Shown: positions 53,112 to 62,827, counted from the stretch's first letter. The stretch: DNA of 64,000 bases from Streptomyces collinus (GCF_031348265.1 NZ_CP133771.1:496001-560000), one strand, 5' to 3'. The notes: generated from the letters alone by a model not told the origin. Numbers and translations: made by a program.

Positions 53112-53846
53112 ATGACGACGCACAACGACGACGTGGACTGGGACCGCTGGCCGGTCTCCGACTACCTCGCGGAGAACTACCGCGAGGTGCACGCGTCGGA
53201 CGCGGCGGTCATCGCGCACCACTCCGCGTTCTACCGGGGCCTCCCGCCCGGCCGGATCGCCCGCTCGGTGGAGTTCGGGGCGGGACCCAACCTGTACCCG
53301 CTCATACTGGCGTCCGCCGCGTGCCGCAGGATCGACGCCGTGGAGGCCGGAGCGAGCAACATCGCCTACCTGGAGGACCAGATCTGCCACCGTCTGGACG
53401 CGAGCTGGCTGCCCTTCCACACCCTGTGCCGACGGCTGAACCCCCAGGTGCCCGCGACCCTCGCCGGGGCGCTGGCCCCGGTGAACGTCGTCCACGCCGA
53501 CGTCCGGACCCTGCCGCCGGGCGCGTACGGACTCGCCTCCATGCACTTCGTCGCCGAGAGCGTCACGGAGGACTTCGCGGAGTTCGCCGACCTCTGCCGC
53601 GCCTTCGTCCGCACGGTCCGGCCGGGCGGCCACCTGGTCGCCGCGTTCATGGAGAACATGCCGACGTACCGCATCGGTCCGGCCTCCCGCTGGCCCGGCT
53701 GCCCGGTGAGCCCGGCGACTGTGACGGAGGTCTTCACGCCCCTGACCCGGGACCTGGACGTGACGCACATCGACGTGGACCCGACCCTGCCCGACTACGG
53801 GGACTCGGGGATGGTGCTGCTCACGGGGGTGGCGGAGGCGGTGTAG
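53112..53846 (+). CDS. SAM-dependent methyltransferase, NNMT/PNMT/TEMT-like
   Basis: 244 residues. YLAENYREVHASDAAVIAHH at the N-terminus and motif I SVEFGAGPNLYPLIL with VEAGASNIAYLED (Asp/Glu of the SAM ribose) resemble the nicotinamide/phenylethanolamine N-methyltransferase family and a Streptomyces relative of it. It starts 6 bp after the fusion gene (GAGGG in the gap), so both are translated from one mRNA. An N-methylation of the synthase product is a reasonable guess. Confidence 0.82.
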   Translation: MTTHNDDVDWDRWPVSDYLAENYREVHASDAAVIAHHSAFYRGLPPGRIARSVEFGAGPNLYPLILASAACRRIDAVEAGASNIAYLEDQICHRLDASWLPFHTLCRRLNPQVPATLAGALAPVNVVHADVRTLPPGAYGLASMHFVAESVTEDFAEFADLCRAFVRTVRPGGHLVAAFMENMPTYRIGPASRWPGCPVSPATVTEVFTPLTRDLDVTHIDVDPTLPDYGDSGMVLLTGVAEAV

Positions 53847-53856
53847 CCCGCGTCCG

Positions 53857-54549
53857 TCAGCCGTCCGACCCCGGGCGGAGCCTCCGGCGCAGCACCACTC
53901 CCCCGGCGACCAGTGCCGCGCTCGCGGCGAGGGCCTGGAGGGTGTGGTCCGTGCCCGTGTGGGCCAGGGCGCCGGTGGCGTGCGGGACGGCGCGCGGGCC
54001 GCTGTGCGGGGCCGGTTCGGGGGCCGGGTTCGGCCGGGACGGCGGGGTCCGCTCCGGGACCGGCTCCTGCGGGCGCTGGGGACGGACCGGGCGCTGGTCA
54101 CCGGGCGTGTTCGAGGACTCGTTGCCGGTCGACGGGTTGCCGATACCGACGACGTTCACGGAGTTGCCCGTGAGGTCGACCGGGAGGTCGACCGGCAACT
54201 GCACGCCGTTGCCGGAGACCACGCCCGGTGAATCCTTTCCGCCGGCCTCGGCGACCGCGCCGCCGGACGTGCCCGGGCGGCCGGCCCGCCCGTCGTCCTC
54301 GTTCGCGCAGGTGTTGCCGGCGGCGGGGTTCAGGAGCCCCACCACGTTCACGGTGTTCCCGCACACGTTCACCGGAACGTGCACCGGCAACTGGACGGTG
54401 TTGCCGGAGACCACCCCGGGCGAACCGGCCGTCGAGCCATCCGCACCGGAACCGGCGTACGCGGGGACGGTCACGGCCATCGCGCCCGAGGCGGCGGCGA
54501 CGGCGATCACTCCGTAAGGCGTCTCATGGGACCCCTGCCTTCCAGACAT
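53857..54549 (-). CDS. Long chaplin with sortase signal
   Basis: 230 residues. Signal peptide (GVIAVAAASGAMAVTVPAYA), chaplin domain 1 (SPGVVSGNTVQLPVHVPVNV, then CGNTVNVVG and GNTC, two Cys), chaplin domain 2 (SPGVVSGNGVQLPVDLPVDL) where Cys positions read Thr and Ser, a Pro-rich spacer, and a C-terminal LAHTG sortase motif plus helix and RRR tail. Long chaplins are cell-wall anchored and help erect aerial hyphae. Convergent with the methyltransferase (10 bp). Confidence 0.93.
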   Translation of the reverse strand: MSGRQGSHETPYGVIAVAAASGAMAVTVPAYAGSGADGSTAGSPGVVSGNTVQLPVHVPVNVCGNTVNVVGLLNPAAGNTCANEDDGRAGRPGTSGGAVAEAGGKDSPGVVSGNGVQLPVDLPVDLTGNSVNVVGIGNPSTGNESSNTPGDQRPVRPQRPQEPVPERTPPSRPNPAPEPAPHSGPRAVPHATGALAHTGTDHTLQALAASAALVAGGVVLRRRLRPGSDG

Positions 54550-54830
54550 CGTGTCGCGGGCACTCACCCGCACCGGAGAGAACGCGAGGCGGCCGGTCCG
54601 AGTTATGGCTTATCGGTCTTTCACTCCATCGAGCGGCCCGGTTGTCGAACTAGCGGTAAAGCCCTTCGTATGCCGACTCCGCATGCGGGCTTCGCCGGGG
54701 CCGGCAGCGCGGAACACGGCTCGCCGCCCGGCTCCCCCCGCCCGGAGGCGAGGCTTCCGGGGCCCGCTTATGGTGAGCGAGGGCGCCGGTCCCGGTCCGC
54801 CGCGGGACGCCCCGCGCCCTGGAGGCATCG

Positions 54831-56402
54831 ATGCTGGCCAAGCTGTCCACGCGCCCCTCGATACGGCGCTGCGCGGTCACCGGTACGGCCGGGCTCGCCC
54901 TGCTGGGCACAGCACTGCCGGCCGCCGACGGCCCGCCGCCCGGCCTCACGCGCTTCTACGACCAGAAGGTCACCTGGTCCGCATGCGAAGGCATGGACAT
55001 GCCGAAGGACCTCCAGTGCGGGAAGGTCACCGTCCCGCTCGACTACACCAAGCCCGGGCAGGGCACCCTCGACGTCGCCGTCGCCCGCTACCGGGCCACG
55101 GGCACCTCGCGGGGATCGGTCCTGCTGAACTTCGGCGGCCCGGGCGGCCAGGGCGTGGCCCAACTCGCCATGGGCGGCAAGGACTTCATGGGTCTGACGA
55201 ACGGCTACGACGTGGTCTCCTTCGACCCGCGCGGCGTCGGCCGGTCCTCGCCGGTCAGCTGCGGAAACGCCTCGGACAGCGCCCTGGACGCCACCGACGG
55301 CAATGCCGACGTGACCGATCCGGAGGCCGTGCTCGAAGAGCTGCGCACGGCGGCGGCCGAGTGCACCGAGCACTCGGGCCCGGTCCTGCCCCACATCGGC
55401 ACGGTCAACGCCGCCCGCGATCTGGACGTCATACGCGACGCGCTCGGCGACGACAAGCTCAACTACCTGGGCTTCTCCTACGGAAGCCGGCTCGGCGCGG
55501 TGTACGCGGCCCAGCACCCCGACAAGGTCGGCAGGATGGTGCTGGACGGCGTCGACACGCTGACCGAGCCCCTGTCCGACCAGGGTGTGGCGAGCGCCCG
55601 GGGGCAGCAGACCGCACTGGAGAACTTCCTGACCTGGTGCACCGAGGACATCGCCTGCCCGTTCGGACGGGACCCGCGCGAAGCCCGGAAGCATGTCGTA
55701 CAGGTGGTCGAGTCGCTCGACAAGGATCCGCTGCCGAACGACTTCGGCGAGGCGTTCTCCGGCCAGGACTTCGCCGGCGCTCTCGGGCAGGGCCTCTACA
55801 GCAGGGAGCTGTGGCCCTCGCTGCAGCGGGCCGTCGGCCGGCTGCTGGAGGACGGCGACCCGAGCGGCCTGGAGGCGTTCCTGTCCGGGGGCTTCACCCT
55901 CCCGCCGAAGCGCGGCCCGCACGCCGGGCTCACCGACCCCGCGGACGTGCCGCTCGACAACCTGCCGGCGGCGCTGATGGCCGTCAACTGCGCGGACGAT
56001 CCGGACCGCCCCGCCGCCGCGCAGGTCACCGAGGACCTCGGCCGGCTGCGCGCCCGCTACGAGGAGGCCTCACCGGTCTTCGGCCGCTACCGGCTCACCC
56101 AGGTGCTGATGTGCTATGGCCGCCCCAAGGGCACCGACTACATCCGCGACGACGTCAAGGACGTCGACACGCCGAGGATGCTGCTTGTCGGCACCCGGGG
56201 CGATCCGGCCACGCCGTACCGCTGGACGGTGGAGACGGCCAGGCGGCTCGGCTCCTCGGCCGTGGTGCTCGACAACCGCGGCGAAGGACACACCGGCTAC
56301 GGCTCGTCGAAGTGCGTGCACGGCAAGGTCGACGCCTTCCTGCTGTACGGAACGCTCCCTCCGGACGGCAGTTCCTGCGGCTCCGACCGCGACGACGAGT
56401 GA
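54831..56402 (+). CDS. Secreted alpha/beta hydrolase, tripeptidyl-aminopeptidase family
   Basis: 523 residues. Signal peptide region (RRCAVTGTAGLALLGTALPA), then an S33-type peptidase: oxyanion NFGGPGGQG, nucleophile GFSYGSRLG, Asp in GTRGDPATPY and His in GEGHTGYG. Similar to Streptomyces SlpD/SlpE and Tap proteases, which remove N-terminal tripeptides from secreted proteins. Cys residues in KSKC- and MCYG-type segments suggest disulfides. It ends 50 bp before the baeRF3-like gene. Confidence 0.88.
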   Translation: MLAKLSTRPSIRRCAVTGTAGLALLGTALPAADGPPPGLTRFYDQKVTWSACEGMDMPKDLQCGKVTVPLDYTKPGQGTLDVAVARYRATGTSRGSVLLNFGGPGGQGVAQLAMGGKDFMGLTNGYDVVSFDPRGVGRSSPVSCGNASDSALDATDGNADVTDPEAVLEELRTAAAECTEHSGPVLPHIGTVNAARDLDVIRDALGDDKLNYLGFSYGSRLGAVYAAQHPDKVGRMVLDGVDTLTEPLSDQGVASARGQQTALENFLTWCTEDIACPFGRDPREARKHVVQVVESLDKDPLPNDFGEAFSGQDFAGALGQGLYSRELWPSLQRAVGRLLEDGDPSGLEAFLSGGFTLPPKRGPHAGLTDPADVPLDNLPAALMAVNCADDPDRPAAAQVTEDLGRLRARYEEASPVFGRYRLTQVLMCYGRPKGTDYIRDDVKDVDTPRMLLVGTRGDPATPYRWTVETARRLGSSAVVLDNRGEGHTGYGSSKCVHGKVDAFLLYGTLPPDGSSCGSDRDDE

Positions 56403-56452
56403 GATCGATTGCCCCAAATGCCCCAGTCGGGAATTCGCTCTATCGTTCTGTC

Positions 56453-57547
56453 ATGGAGAGCGTTCTGAGTCCCGCGACCCTTGCCGAACTGCGGCGCCCG
56501 CGCCCCTACCCCGCGGTCTCCGTGCTGACGCCGACCCATCGGCGCGATCCCTACAACGCCCAGGACCAGGTCCGGCTGCGCAACGCGGTGGCCGAGGCCA
56601 AGAGGCAGCTGGAGGCCGACCCGGCCGTCACCCGTGAGCGACGCACCGAGGTCGCCGGGCACCTGGACCGGGCCATGACCGAGGTCGACCTGACACACGC
56701 CGAGGACGGCCTGGTGATCTTCGCCGCTCCGGGCGAACACCAGGTGTGGTCGGTAGCGAGGTCCGTACCCGAACGCGTGGTGCTCTCGGACACCTTCCTC
56801 ACCCGCAACCTCGTCTCCGCCCAGACGGCCGGGCGGCCCTTCTGGGTCCTGTCGCTCGCCGCGGACCGCGTCACCCTGTGGAACGGCGGCGTCGACCGGG
56901 TCGCCGAGGCCCGGGTCGGCGGCTTCCCGATGACCCGGCGCGTGGAGAACTTCGACCCGGAGCGGCAGCAGCGGATCGGCGACACACCGAGCGCCTTCCG
57001 GGAGGAACGCACCCGCCAGTTCCTGCGCGAGGCCGGCACCGCGATGAACGCCGTGCTGCGCGACCACCCGCGGCAGCTGTACGTCACCGGCGAGCCGGCC
57101 GCCCTGACCCTGCTGGACGAGGTCGGCGGCACCGCCCGCGGCGCGGTGCACGTCCCGCACGGCGGGCTCGCCCACGGGACCCACGAGACCGTGTGGCAGG
57201 CCGTGCGCCCGGTGGTCGAGGCGGAGGCCCGCCGCAGCACGGACGCCGTGACCCGCGCCCTCGAAACGGCCCGCGGCCGACGGGAGTTCGCCGCCGGTGT
57301 CGACGAGCTGTGGCAGAGCGCCCGGGACGGCCGCGTCCGGCTGCTGGCCGTCGAGGAGAACTACCGCGTGACGGTCCGCGACGCCGGGGACCATCTGATC
57401 CTCGCCGAGAGCGGCGACCTCGACTCCCGCGAGGACATCGTGGACGAGATCGTCGAACAGTGCCTGGAGACCGGAGCCGATGTCCGCTTCGTCCCGGACG
57501 GCACGCTCGGGGAGGCGGACGGCATGGCCGGGGTGCTGCGGTACTGA
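56453..57547 (+). CDS. baeRF3-type (bacterial archaeo-eukaryotic release factor-like) protein
   Basis: 364 residues. PYPAVSVLTPTHRRDPYNAQ at the start, the central VWSVARSVPERVVLSDTFLT and the C-terminal half GRVRLLAVEENYRV match the baeRF3 family, which shares the fold of eRF1 middle domain and is linked to ribosome biology by inference only. TATCGT lies 6 nt before the ATG at 56453, a leaderless layout. A terminator follows at 57573. Confidence 0.82.
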   Translation: MESVLSPATLAELRRPRPYPAVSVLTPTHRRDPYNAQDQVRLRNAVAEAKRQLEADPAVTRERRTEVAGHLDRAMTEVDLTHAEDGLVIFAAPGEHQVWSVARSVPERVVLSDTFLTRNLVSAQTAGRPFWVLSLAADRVTLWNGGVDRVAEARVGGFPMTRRVENFDPERQQRIGDTPSAFREERTRQFLREAGTAMNAVLRDHPRQLYVTGEPAALTLLDEVGGTARGAVHVPHGGLAHGTHETVWQAVRPVVEAEARRSTDAVTRALETARGRREFAAGVDELWQSARDGRVRLLAVEENYRVTVRDAGDHLILAESGDLDSREDIVDEIVEQCLETGADVRFVPDGTLGEADGMAGVLRY

Positions 57548-57572
57548 CCAGGGCTCGAACACAGGAGCATCG

Positions 57573-57603
57573 AACACCCGCATGAACCTCGTGCGGGTGT
57601 TTC
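57573..57603 (+). terminator. Rho-independent terminator after the baeRF3-type gene
   Basis: Stem AACACCCGCA / TGCGGGTGTT of 10 bp with a 9-nt loop, followed by a short T run. It begins 26 bp after the stop codon. Confidence 0.85.
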
Positions 57604-57693
57604 CCATGGGTCGCCAAATGCCCTGTGTAACCTACGACTTGAGCCTCCGGGAAGGACCCTCCCCACCTACCCCGGAGTAGCTCCGCGAGACTG

Positions 57694-57705
57694 TGGCATA
57701 TGCCA
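57694..57705. promoter_or_regulatory. Perfect 12-bp palindrome upstream of the phosphatase gene
   Basis: TGGCATATGCCA lies 117 bp before the start at 57822, in an AT-richer stretch of the gap 57548-57821. It is a candidate operator; no promoter hexamers could be placed confidently. Confidence 0.4.
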
Positions 57706-57821
57706 GAAGCACCACCGTATCGTGTGTTGCCGAATCCCTTACAGGCCGTCGCGGGCTGTGCAACAGTCGTAACGGTCCCTCCGTCCGCCTTGGTCGAACC
57801 GTCCCCGCATCGGAGTGCGTC

Positions 57822-59231
57822 ATGCCGTCCCACCTCTCCGCGGACCGCCCAGCCGCCCAGCCGCCAGGACGCGGCTCGGTCGACGCGCTCATATCGCAGA
57901 CGCGGCGGCTCAAGGGCGAGGTGGACGCGGTGCGCCGCGACTCCGAGGAAGCGGCATCGGACCACCCGCGTGAGCGCTGGCAGCGCGCCCTGTACGACCT
58001 GGCCCTGCACCAGCTGAACGACCTCGACGAACACCTGGCCCAGCTGCGGGACGGCCCCCTGCCCACGGCGGCGGCCCCGGAAGCACCCCTCCCCACACAG
58101 GGTTCCCTGCTCAGCCGGGTCGGCAGCGCCGAGTGGAACCTGCTGACGGACGAGGCCAGTTGGTCGGGCGAGCTCTACCGGATCCTGGGCCGCGACCCGG
58201 CCGCTCCCCCGCTCACCCTCGACGAACTGCCGTCACTGGTCGTGGACGAGGACCGGCCGAAGCTGACGGCGATGGTCACCGGCTGCCTCGTCGACGCCCG
58301 GCCCATCGACGGCGAGTTCCGCATTGCCCGCCGGGCCGGCGACGTACGGACCGTGCACATGATGGGCGAACCGGTGCTCGACACCGACGGCAGCACCGCC
58401 TCGATGTGGGCCGTGCTGCGTGACGTCAGCGCACTGCGCCGCAGCCAAAGGGTGGTGAGCGAGACCCGTGACTCGCTCCGCCACCGGCAGGACGCCGCGC
58501 GCAGCGAACACCGGCTCGCGGTCGAGTTGCAGGAGGCCGTGCTGCCGCCGTGGCGCGGCTCCCTGCGGCTCCCGCACCGGGGCGCCAGGGCCCTCGACCT
58601 CGCGTCCCACCACCTGCCGGCGTCCACCCGCACGCTCATCGGCGGCGACTGGTACGACGCCCTCGAACTGACCGACGGCGAAACGCTTCTCAGCGTCGGC
58701 GATCTCACCGGCCAGGGAGTCGGCGTCACATCGAACATGACCATGCTGCTCGGTGCCGTACGCGGCATGGCCATGGCCGGTGCGCAGCCGGGGCAGGTGA
58801 TGGCCTGGCTGAACCAGTTACTCGACGCCACCGTGCAACCCGCTCTGGGCAGCGCCGTCTGCTGCCGCTACCGGCCCGCCACCCGCACCCTGGTGTGGGC
58901 GCAGGCCGGACACCCCGCCCCGCTGCTGTTCCGCGACGGGACGGGGCGCGCCCTGGACACACCGGACGGCGTCCTGCTCGGCGCCACCTCGGGCGCCGTC
59001 TACGGGCAGGCCGAAGAGACGCTCCGCGTGGGCGACCTGCTGCTCCTGTACACCGATGGGCTGGTGCCGGGGCACACCGGAGCGGCGGCGGCGAACCTCC
59101 TCCTCGGCCTGGCACCGCGCCTGGCCGGGAACCGCACCGCGGAGGACTGCGTACGCACCGTGGTCCGGGAGTTCGGCGAGGACGGGCGCGAGGACAACGC
59201 CTGTGTGCTCGTCGTCAAGGTGGTGTCGTAG
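57822..59231 (+). CDS. PAS-domain SpoIIE-family protein phosphatase (PP2C type)
   Basis: 469 residues. An N-terminal coiled segment, a PAS domain (about 105-220; SAEWNLLTDEASWSGELYRI), then a PP2C-SpoIIE domain (about 250-465) with metal motifs GGDWYDA, VGDLTGQG and EDNACVLVV. These phosphatases activate anti-anti-sigma factors by dephosphorylation in stress and sporulation circuits. The ATG at 57822 follows CGGAG. No anti-anti-sigma gene is adjacent. Confidence 0.92.
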   Translation: MPSHLSADRPAAQPPGRGSVDALISQTRRLKGEVDAVRRDSEEAASDHPRERWQRALYDLALHQLNDLDEHLAQLRDGPLPTAAAPEAPLPTQGSLLSRVGSAEWNLLTDEASWSGELYRILGRDPAAPPLTLDELPSLVVDEDRPKLTAMVTGCLVDARPIDGEFRIARRAGDVRTVHMMGEPVLDTDGSTASMWAVLRDVSALRRSQRVVSETRDSLRHRQDAARSEHRLAVELQEAVLPPWRGSLRLPHRGARALDLASHHLPASTRTLIGGDWYDALELTDGETLLSVGDLTGQGVGVTSNMTMLLGAVRGMAMAGAQPGQVMAWLNQLLDATVQPALGSAVCCRYRPATRTLVWAQAGHPAPLLFRDGTGRALDTPDGVLLGATSGAVYGQAEETLRVGDLLLLYTDGLVPGHTGAAAANLLLGLAPRLAGNRTAEDCVRTVVREFGEDGREDNACVLVVKVVS

Positions 59232-59237
59232 GGAACC

Positions 59238-59270
59238 GGAACTCGGGCTTTCCGGGAACTCGGGTTTTCC
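59238..59270. repeat. 17-bp direct repeat after the phosphatase gene
   Basis: GGAACTCGGGCTTTCC and GGAACTCGGGTTTTCC lie head to tail with one mismatch, in the convergent gap before the 59278 gene. There is no hairpin with a U-tract; possibly a slippage product. Confidence 0.5.
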
Positions 59271-59277
59271 GGGGAAA

Positions 59278-60771
59278 TCAGGCCTGCGCGCGGTTGCCGT
59301 CCCTGCCCTTCGTCTTCGGCAGGGCGAGCTTGATCTCCTCCCGCAGCTCCTGGATCCTCGGGTAGCCCGAGTACTCGGCGGTGAGCCGGTACATCTGGCG
59401 CAGCCGGTCCCAGGTGCGGTGGGAGGAATTGGACCCCATCGACACCAGGGCCAGTCGCGCGTACCGGTCCGCCTGTTCGGGGTCGTCCGCGATGAAGCAG
59501 GCCGACGCCATCGACAGGTAGTCGAAGATCTTCGACCGCTGCCGGCCGTCGACCCGCAGGGCCAGGGCCTTCTCCGCGTAGTGCTGGGCATGGGCGGCCG
59601 CGCCCGGCTCGAACTCGGCGAGCGTGCGGTAGGCCAGGGCCTGCATACCGTAGAGGTCCTCCTCCTTGAAGGTCTGCATCCAGTCCGGCGGCGGCACGTC
59701 GGCCTTGTCGGAGACGAACAGGTCCTCCGCCCGCCCCAGCGTGCGGCGCATCGCCTGGCCCTTGCCCATGGACGCCTGCGCCCAGGCCTCGATGGTGTAG
59801 AGCATCGCCCGGGTGCGGGGCAATGCCTCGTCACCGGAGCCGGACGTGGCGAGATTCATCAGGTCCAGGGCGTCGTCCGGCCGGCCCAGGTGCACCATCT
59901 GGCGTGCCGCGCGGGACAGGGCCTCGCCCGCGCGGGGGCGGTCCCCGCCTTCTCTGGCCGCGTGCGCGGCGATGAGGAAGTACTTCTGGGCCGTGGGCTC
60001 CAGACCGACGTCGTGCGACATCCAGCCTGCGAGGACGGCGAGGTTGGCGGCGACGCCCCACAGGCGCCGCTGGAGGTGGGGTGGGTGACGGTAGGCGAGC
60101 ATGCCGCCCACCTCGTTGAGCTGGCCCACCACGGCCTTGCGCTGGAGCCCGCCGCCGCGGGCCGCGTCCCAGGCGCGGAACACCTCGACCGAGCGCTCCA
60201 GTTCCTCGATCTCCTGCGACCCGATGGGGGCGGCCTCGTAGCGGTCGAACCCAGCGGGGTCGGCGTGCAGGGGGTGGTCGAGGTCGGGGGCGTCGGCAGC
60301 GAGGGAAGGGTCGGTGTGCAGCCAGTCGTACATGGCGTTGCTGAGTGCGGATCCCGCGGCGAGCGCGGCGCCCGCGCCCACCAAGCCGCGTCGGTTGAGC
60401 ATGAGGTCCATTCCCGTGAATTCGGTGAGGACCGCAGCCGTCCGCTCGGGCGCCCACGGCACGCCGTCGGGAGCTTCGGCGCTCCCGCCGCCCTGCCGTT
60501 TCCCCGCACGCCCGTGCCGGACCAGACCGAGGTCCTCGATGGTCACGACACGGCCGAGACGCTCGGTGAACAGAGCCGCCAGCACCCGCGGCACCGGATC
60601 GCGCGGGATCTCTCCCGTGTCGATCCACCGCCGCACCCGGGAGGTGTCGGTCGACAGCTGGGGGTGGCCCATGGCCGCCGCCTGCCGGTTGACCAGCCTC
60701 GCGAGTTCGCCTTTGGACCAGCCGGCCAGGCCGAACAGGTCCGCGAGCCGGGTATTGGGTTGTCCGCTCAC
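59278..60771 (-). CDS. NsdA-like XRE/TPR regulatory protein
   Basis: 497 residues from GTG 60771 with GGGGGCTTGAC upstream. An N-terminal HTH-like domain (about 1-90; LADLFGLAGWSKGELARLVN, RVRRWIDTGEIPRDPVPRVL) is followed by a helical TPR-like body (about 200-480) with many AxxA/Y repeats. The layout resembles NsdA and other Streptomyces differentiation/antibiotic regulators, but no specific paralogue is assigned. The DNA target is unknown. Confidence 0.82.
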   Translation of the reverse strand: MSGQPNTRLADLFGLAGWSKGELARLVNRQAAAMGHPQLSTDTSRVRRWIDTGEIPRDPVPRVLAALFTERLGRVVTIEDLGLVRHGRAGKRQGGGSAEAPDGVPWAPERTAAVLTEFTGMDLMLNRRGLVGAGAALAAGSALSNAMYDWLHTDPSLAADAPDLDHPLHADPAGFDRYEAAPIGSQEIEELERSVEVFRAWDAARGGGLQRKAVVGQLNEVGGMLAYRHPPHLQRRLWGVAANLAVLAGWMSHDVGLEPTAQKYFLIAAHAAREGGDRPRAGEALSRAARQMVHLGRPDDALDLMNLATSGSGDEALPRTRAMLYTIEAWAQASMGKGQAMRRTLGRAEDLFVSDKADVPPPDWMQTFKEEDLYGMQALAYRTLAEFEPGAAAHAQHYAEKALALRVDGRQRSKIFDYLSMASACFIADDPEQADRYARLALVSMGSNSSHRTWDRLRQMYRLTAEYSGYPRIQELREEIKLALPKTKGRDGNRAQA

Positions 60772-61003
60772 GTCAAGCCCCCAGGTTCTCGGCTGAGTTG
60801 ACAGTAGCCCGAGGAGACTTGCCGGGCGACTATTCGCCAGGGTTCGCCAGGGTGCGCCAGATGGTGTGCCACGGGCCATCCGGTGTCAGGTAGGAACGCG
60901 CCACCCCGACCCGGTCGCCAGGGACACTCCCCAGGGTTCTCCCGGGCCTCCGGGCCGGGTGGTGCGCTGTCGTCGCAGGCACACGAAGGGATCTGTTTCG
61001 CCC

Positions 61004-62143
61004 ATGTACGCAGCATCATCCTCCGTGTCCGCACCGCCCCGGTCGCTGCACCCGCGTCCCACGGACAGCGGCCCCTACCTCGCCCCCGCGCGGCCGGCGG
61101 CCCCCGTGCTCGGTGCGGGCAGGGCCAGGCGCGGCGCGGTCATCGGCACCCAACCGCTCAGCGGGAGACTCGACTTGTCCGGCCCCCAGGGCGCGCAGCT
61201 GCGCACGGCGATCGCGTCCGTGCACCGCATCTGCCCGGAGTTCGCCCCGGTGCAGGTCCTGCGCCGCAACGGACGGTCCGTGCTCCTGGTCGGTACGACC
61301 GGTCGGAGCACGGCTGTCGCCAAGTGTTTACTCGACCACTCCCCCGCCTGGTCCGAGCGGATCCGCCACGAGATAGCGGCGTACCGCTCGTTCGTCCGGC
61401 ACCGCCCTCCCGTGCGGGCGCCGAGACTGATCGCAGCGGACCCGGACAACTGCACCCTGGTGATCGAGCGGATGCCGGGCCGGGTGGCGGCGCTCCAACG
61501 GCACCCGGCGGAGGCACCGCCCCGGGCGGACATCAGAGCGGCACTCGGCGCGATCTGCCGGCTGAACGCCTGGCGGCCGCCGGCGGGCACGTTCGACGCC
61601 CCGCTCGACTACGCGGCCCGGATCTCCCGGTACCACGAGCTGGGCCTGCTCACCGACCGGGATTTGGGCGACCTGCAGAAGCTGCTGCACGGCATCGCGC
61701 AGACGGCCGGCCGGCAGGGCATGGGCCAGTTCTGCCACGGCGACGCACTGCTGTCGAACATGCTCCTGTCACCGGCCGGTCCAGTGCTGGTGGATTGGGA
61801 GCATGCCGGCTGGTACCTGCCGGGCTACGACCTGGCGACGTTGTGGTCGGTGCTCGGGGACGCACCGGCCGCCCGCCGTCAGATCAGCCAGATCGCCCAG
61901 TCGGCGGGGCCTGCGTCCAGGGATGCCTTCCTGGTGAATCTGATGCTGGTGCTGACCCGTGAGATCCGTACCTACGAGACGGCCGTGCAGCGTTCCATGC
62001 ACGACGCGGCCCCGGCGGCACCGGGCACGGCCCACCCGGCTGCTGCGCCGTCCGGCGAGGAGCAGAGGCTGCTGCTGCGGCGGCTGCACGACGACTGCCA
62101 GTTGGCCCGGCGCGCCGTGCGCGCGGCGGTCGGCACTCGCTGA
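61004..62143 (+). CDS. APH/choline kinase-like family protein
   Basis: 379 residues. The kinase-like core has [14 protein letters not shown] (Brenner-type catalytic Asp and Asn) and [20 protein letters not shown] (metal Asp). N-terminal 60 residues are Pro/Arg-rich. Probably phosphorylates a small molecule; the gene is divergent from the NsdA-like regulator (232-bp gap) and ends in a strong terminator. Substrate unknown. Confidence 0.85.
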   Translation: MYAASSSVSAPPRSLHPRPTDSGPYLAPARPAAPVLGAGRARRGAVIGTQPLSGRLDLSGPQGAQLRTAIASVHRICPEFAPVQVLRRNGRSVLLVGTTGRSTAVAKCLLDHSPAWSERIRHEIAAYRSFVRHRPPVRAPRLIAADPDNCTLVIERMPGRVAALQRHPAEAPPRADIRAALGAICRLNAWRPPAGTFDAPLDYAARISRYHELGLLTDRDLGDLQKLLHGIAQTAGRQGMGQFCHGDALLSNMLLSPAGPVLVDWEHAGWYLPGYDLATLWSVLGDAPAARRQISQIAQSAGPASRDAFLVNLMLVLTREIRTYETAVQRSMHDAAPAAPGTAHPAAAPSGEEQRLLLRRLHDDCQLARRAVRAAVGTR

Positions 62144-62151
62144 CGGGGACG

Positions 62152-62193
62152 AAAGGGCCGCTGCACGCCGGGGCAGGCGTGCAGCGGCCCTTT
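62152..62193. terminator. Strong bidirectional terminator
   Basis: A perfect 18-bp stem, AAAGGGCCGCTGCACGCC and its complement, with a 6-nt loop and T-run on one side and A-run on the other. It serves both the APH-like gene and the convergent 62214 gene. Confidence 0.92.
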
Positions 62194-62213
62194 TCGTGTG
62201 CGGTCGGTTCGGC

Positions 62214-62720
62214 TCAGCCCTGCTGGAAGAGTTCCGCGGGCAGCGGCTTGAGGAGGGCGTAGAGGTCGTCCGTGATGGGGCGGTCCCAGGCGGCGATGGT
62301 CACGAGGACGTTGTCGCTGCGGTCGAACTGCACGCAGGAGATCCGGCTCTCGGAAAGCTTGACGCGCCGCACGATCAGGAGGTTGTCGCCCTGCATCACC
62401 GGTACGTCCTCGGTGCTGACGACGGTGACCTCCTCGTCGTTCTCCAGGGCCAGCAGCAGTTGGGCGACCTCGAAGGGGACCTCTCCCTCGGGGACCTCGC
62501 GGGCCGGGGAGCCCTCCGGCAGATTGCCGATGATCATTGCGGGGCCGCGACCGCCGAACAGGTCGTAGCGCAGGAAGACGCCCTGGCAGGTGCCGTCGGG
62601 CGCGGGCAGCAGTCCCGCACCGAGGTTGCCGGGCCAGTCGCCCGGGTCCATGGCCAGTACGTCGAAGTCGGGCCCGGCGGGCGTGGCGCTGCGGCGGCGG
62701 AGGAACGACATGTCGCCCAT
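62214..62720 (-). CDS. Hypothetical protein (conserved actinobacterial type)
   Basis: 168 residues from ATG 62720 (62711 possible). FDVLAMDPGDWPGNLGAGLL and FEVAQLLLALENDEEVTVVS suggest an alternating beta/alpha fold. No catalytic motif or membrane helix is visible. I do not recognise the family with confidence. It converges with the APH-like gene across the terminator. Confidence 0.75.
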   Translation of the reverse strand: MGDMSFLRRRSATPAGPDFDVLAMDPGDWPGNLGAGLLPAPDGTCQGVFLRYDLFGGRGPAMIIGNLPEGSPAREVPEGEVPFEVAQLLLALENDEEVTVVSTEDVPVMQGDNLLIVRRVKLSESRISCVQFDRSDNVLVTIAAWDRPITDDLYALLKPLPAELFQQG

Positions 62721-62827
62721 GGTACGTGTCCCGGCCTGCGAAGTGCGGGGCGGGCGGCGGTCGGGACGGGCCGGGTCGCCGCCCGGTGCCGTGCGCGGTC
62801 GGGCCCGCCGGGACGGTGGCGGGCGGC

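Noticed and set aside
56429..56447. GGGAAT...GTT as a SigR-type promoter before the baeRF3-type gene
   Set aside because: The spacing between the elements is 10 bp rather than 18.
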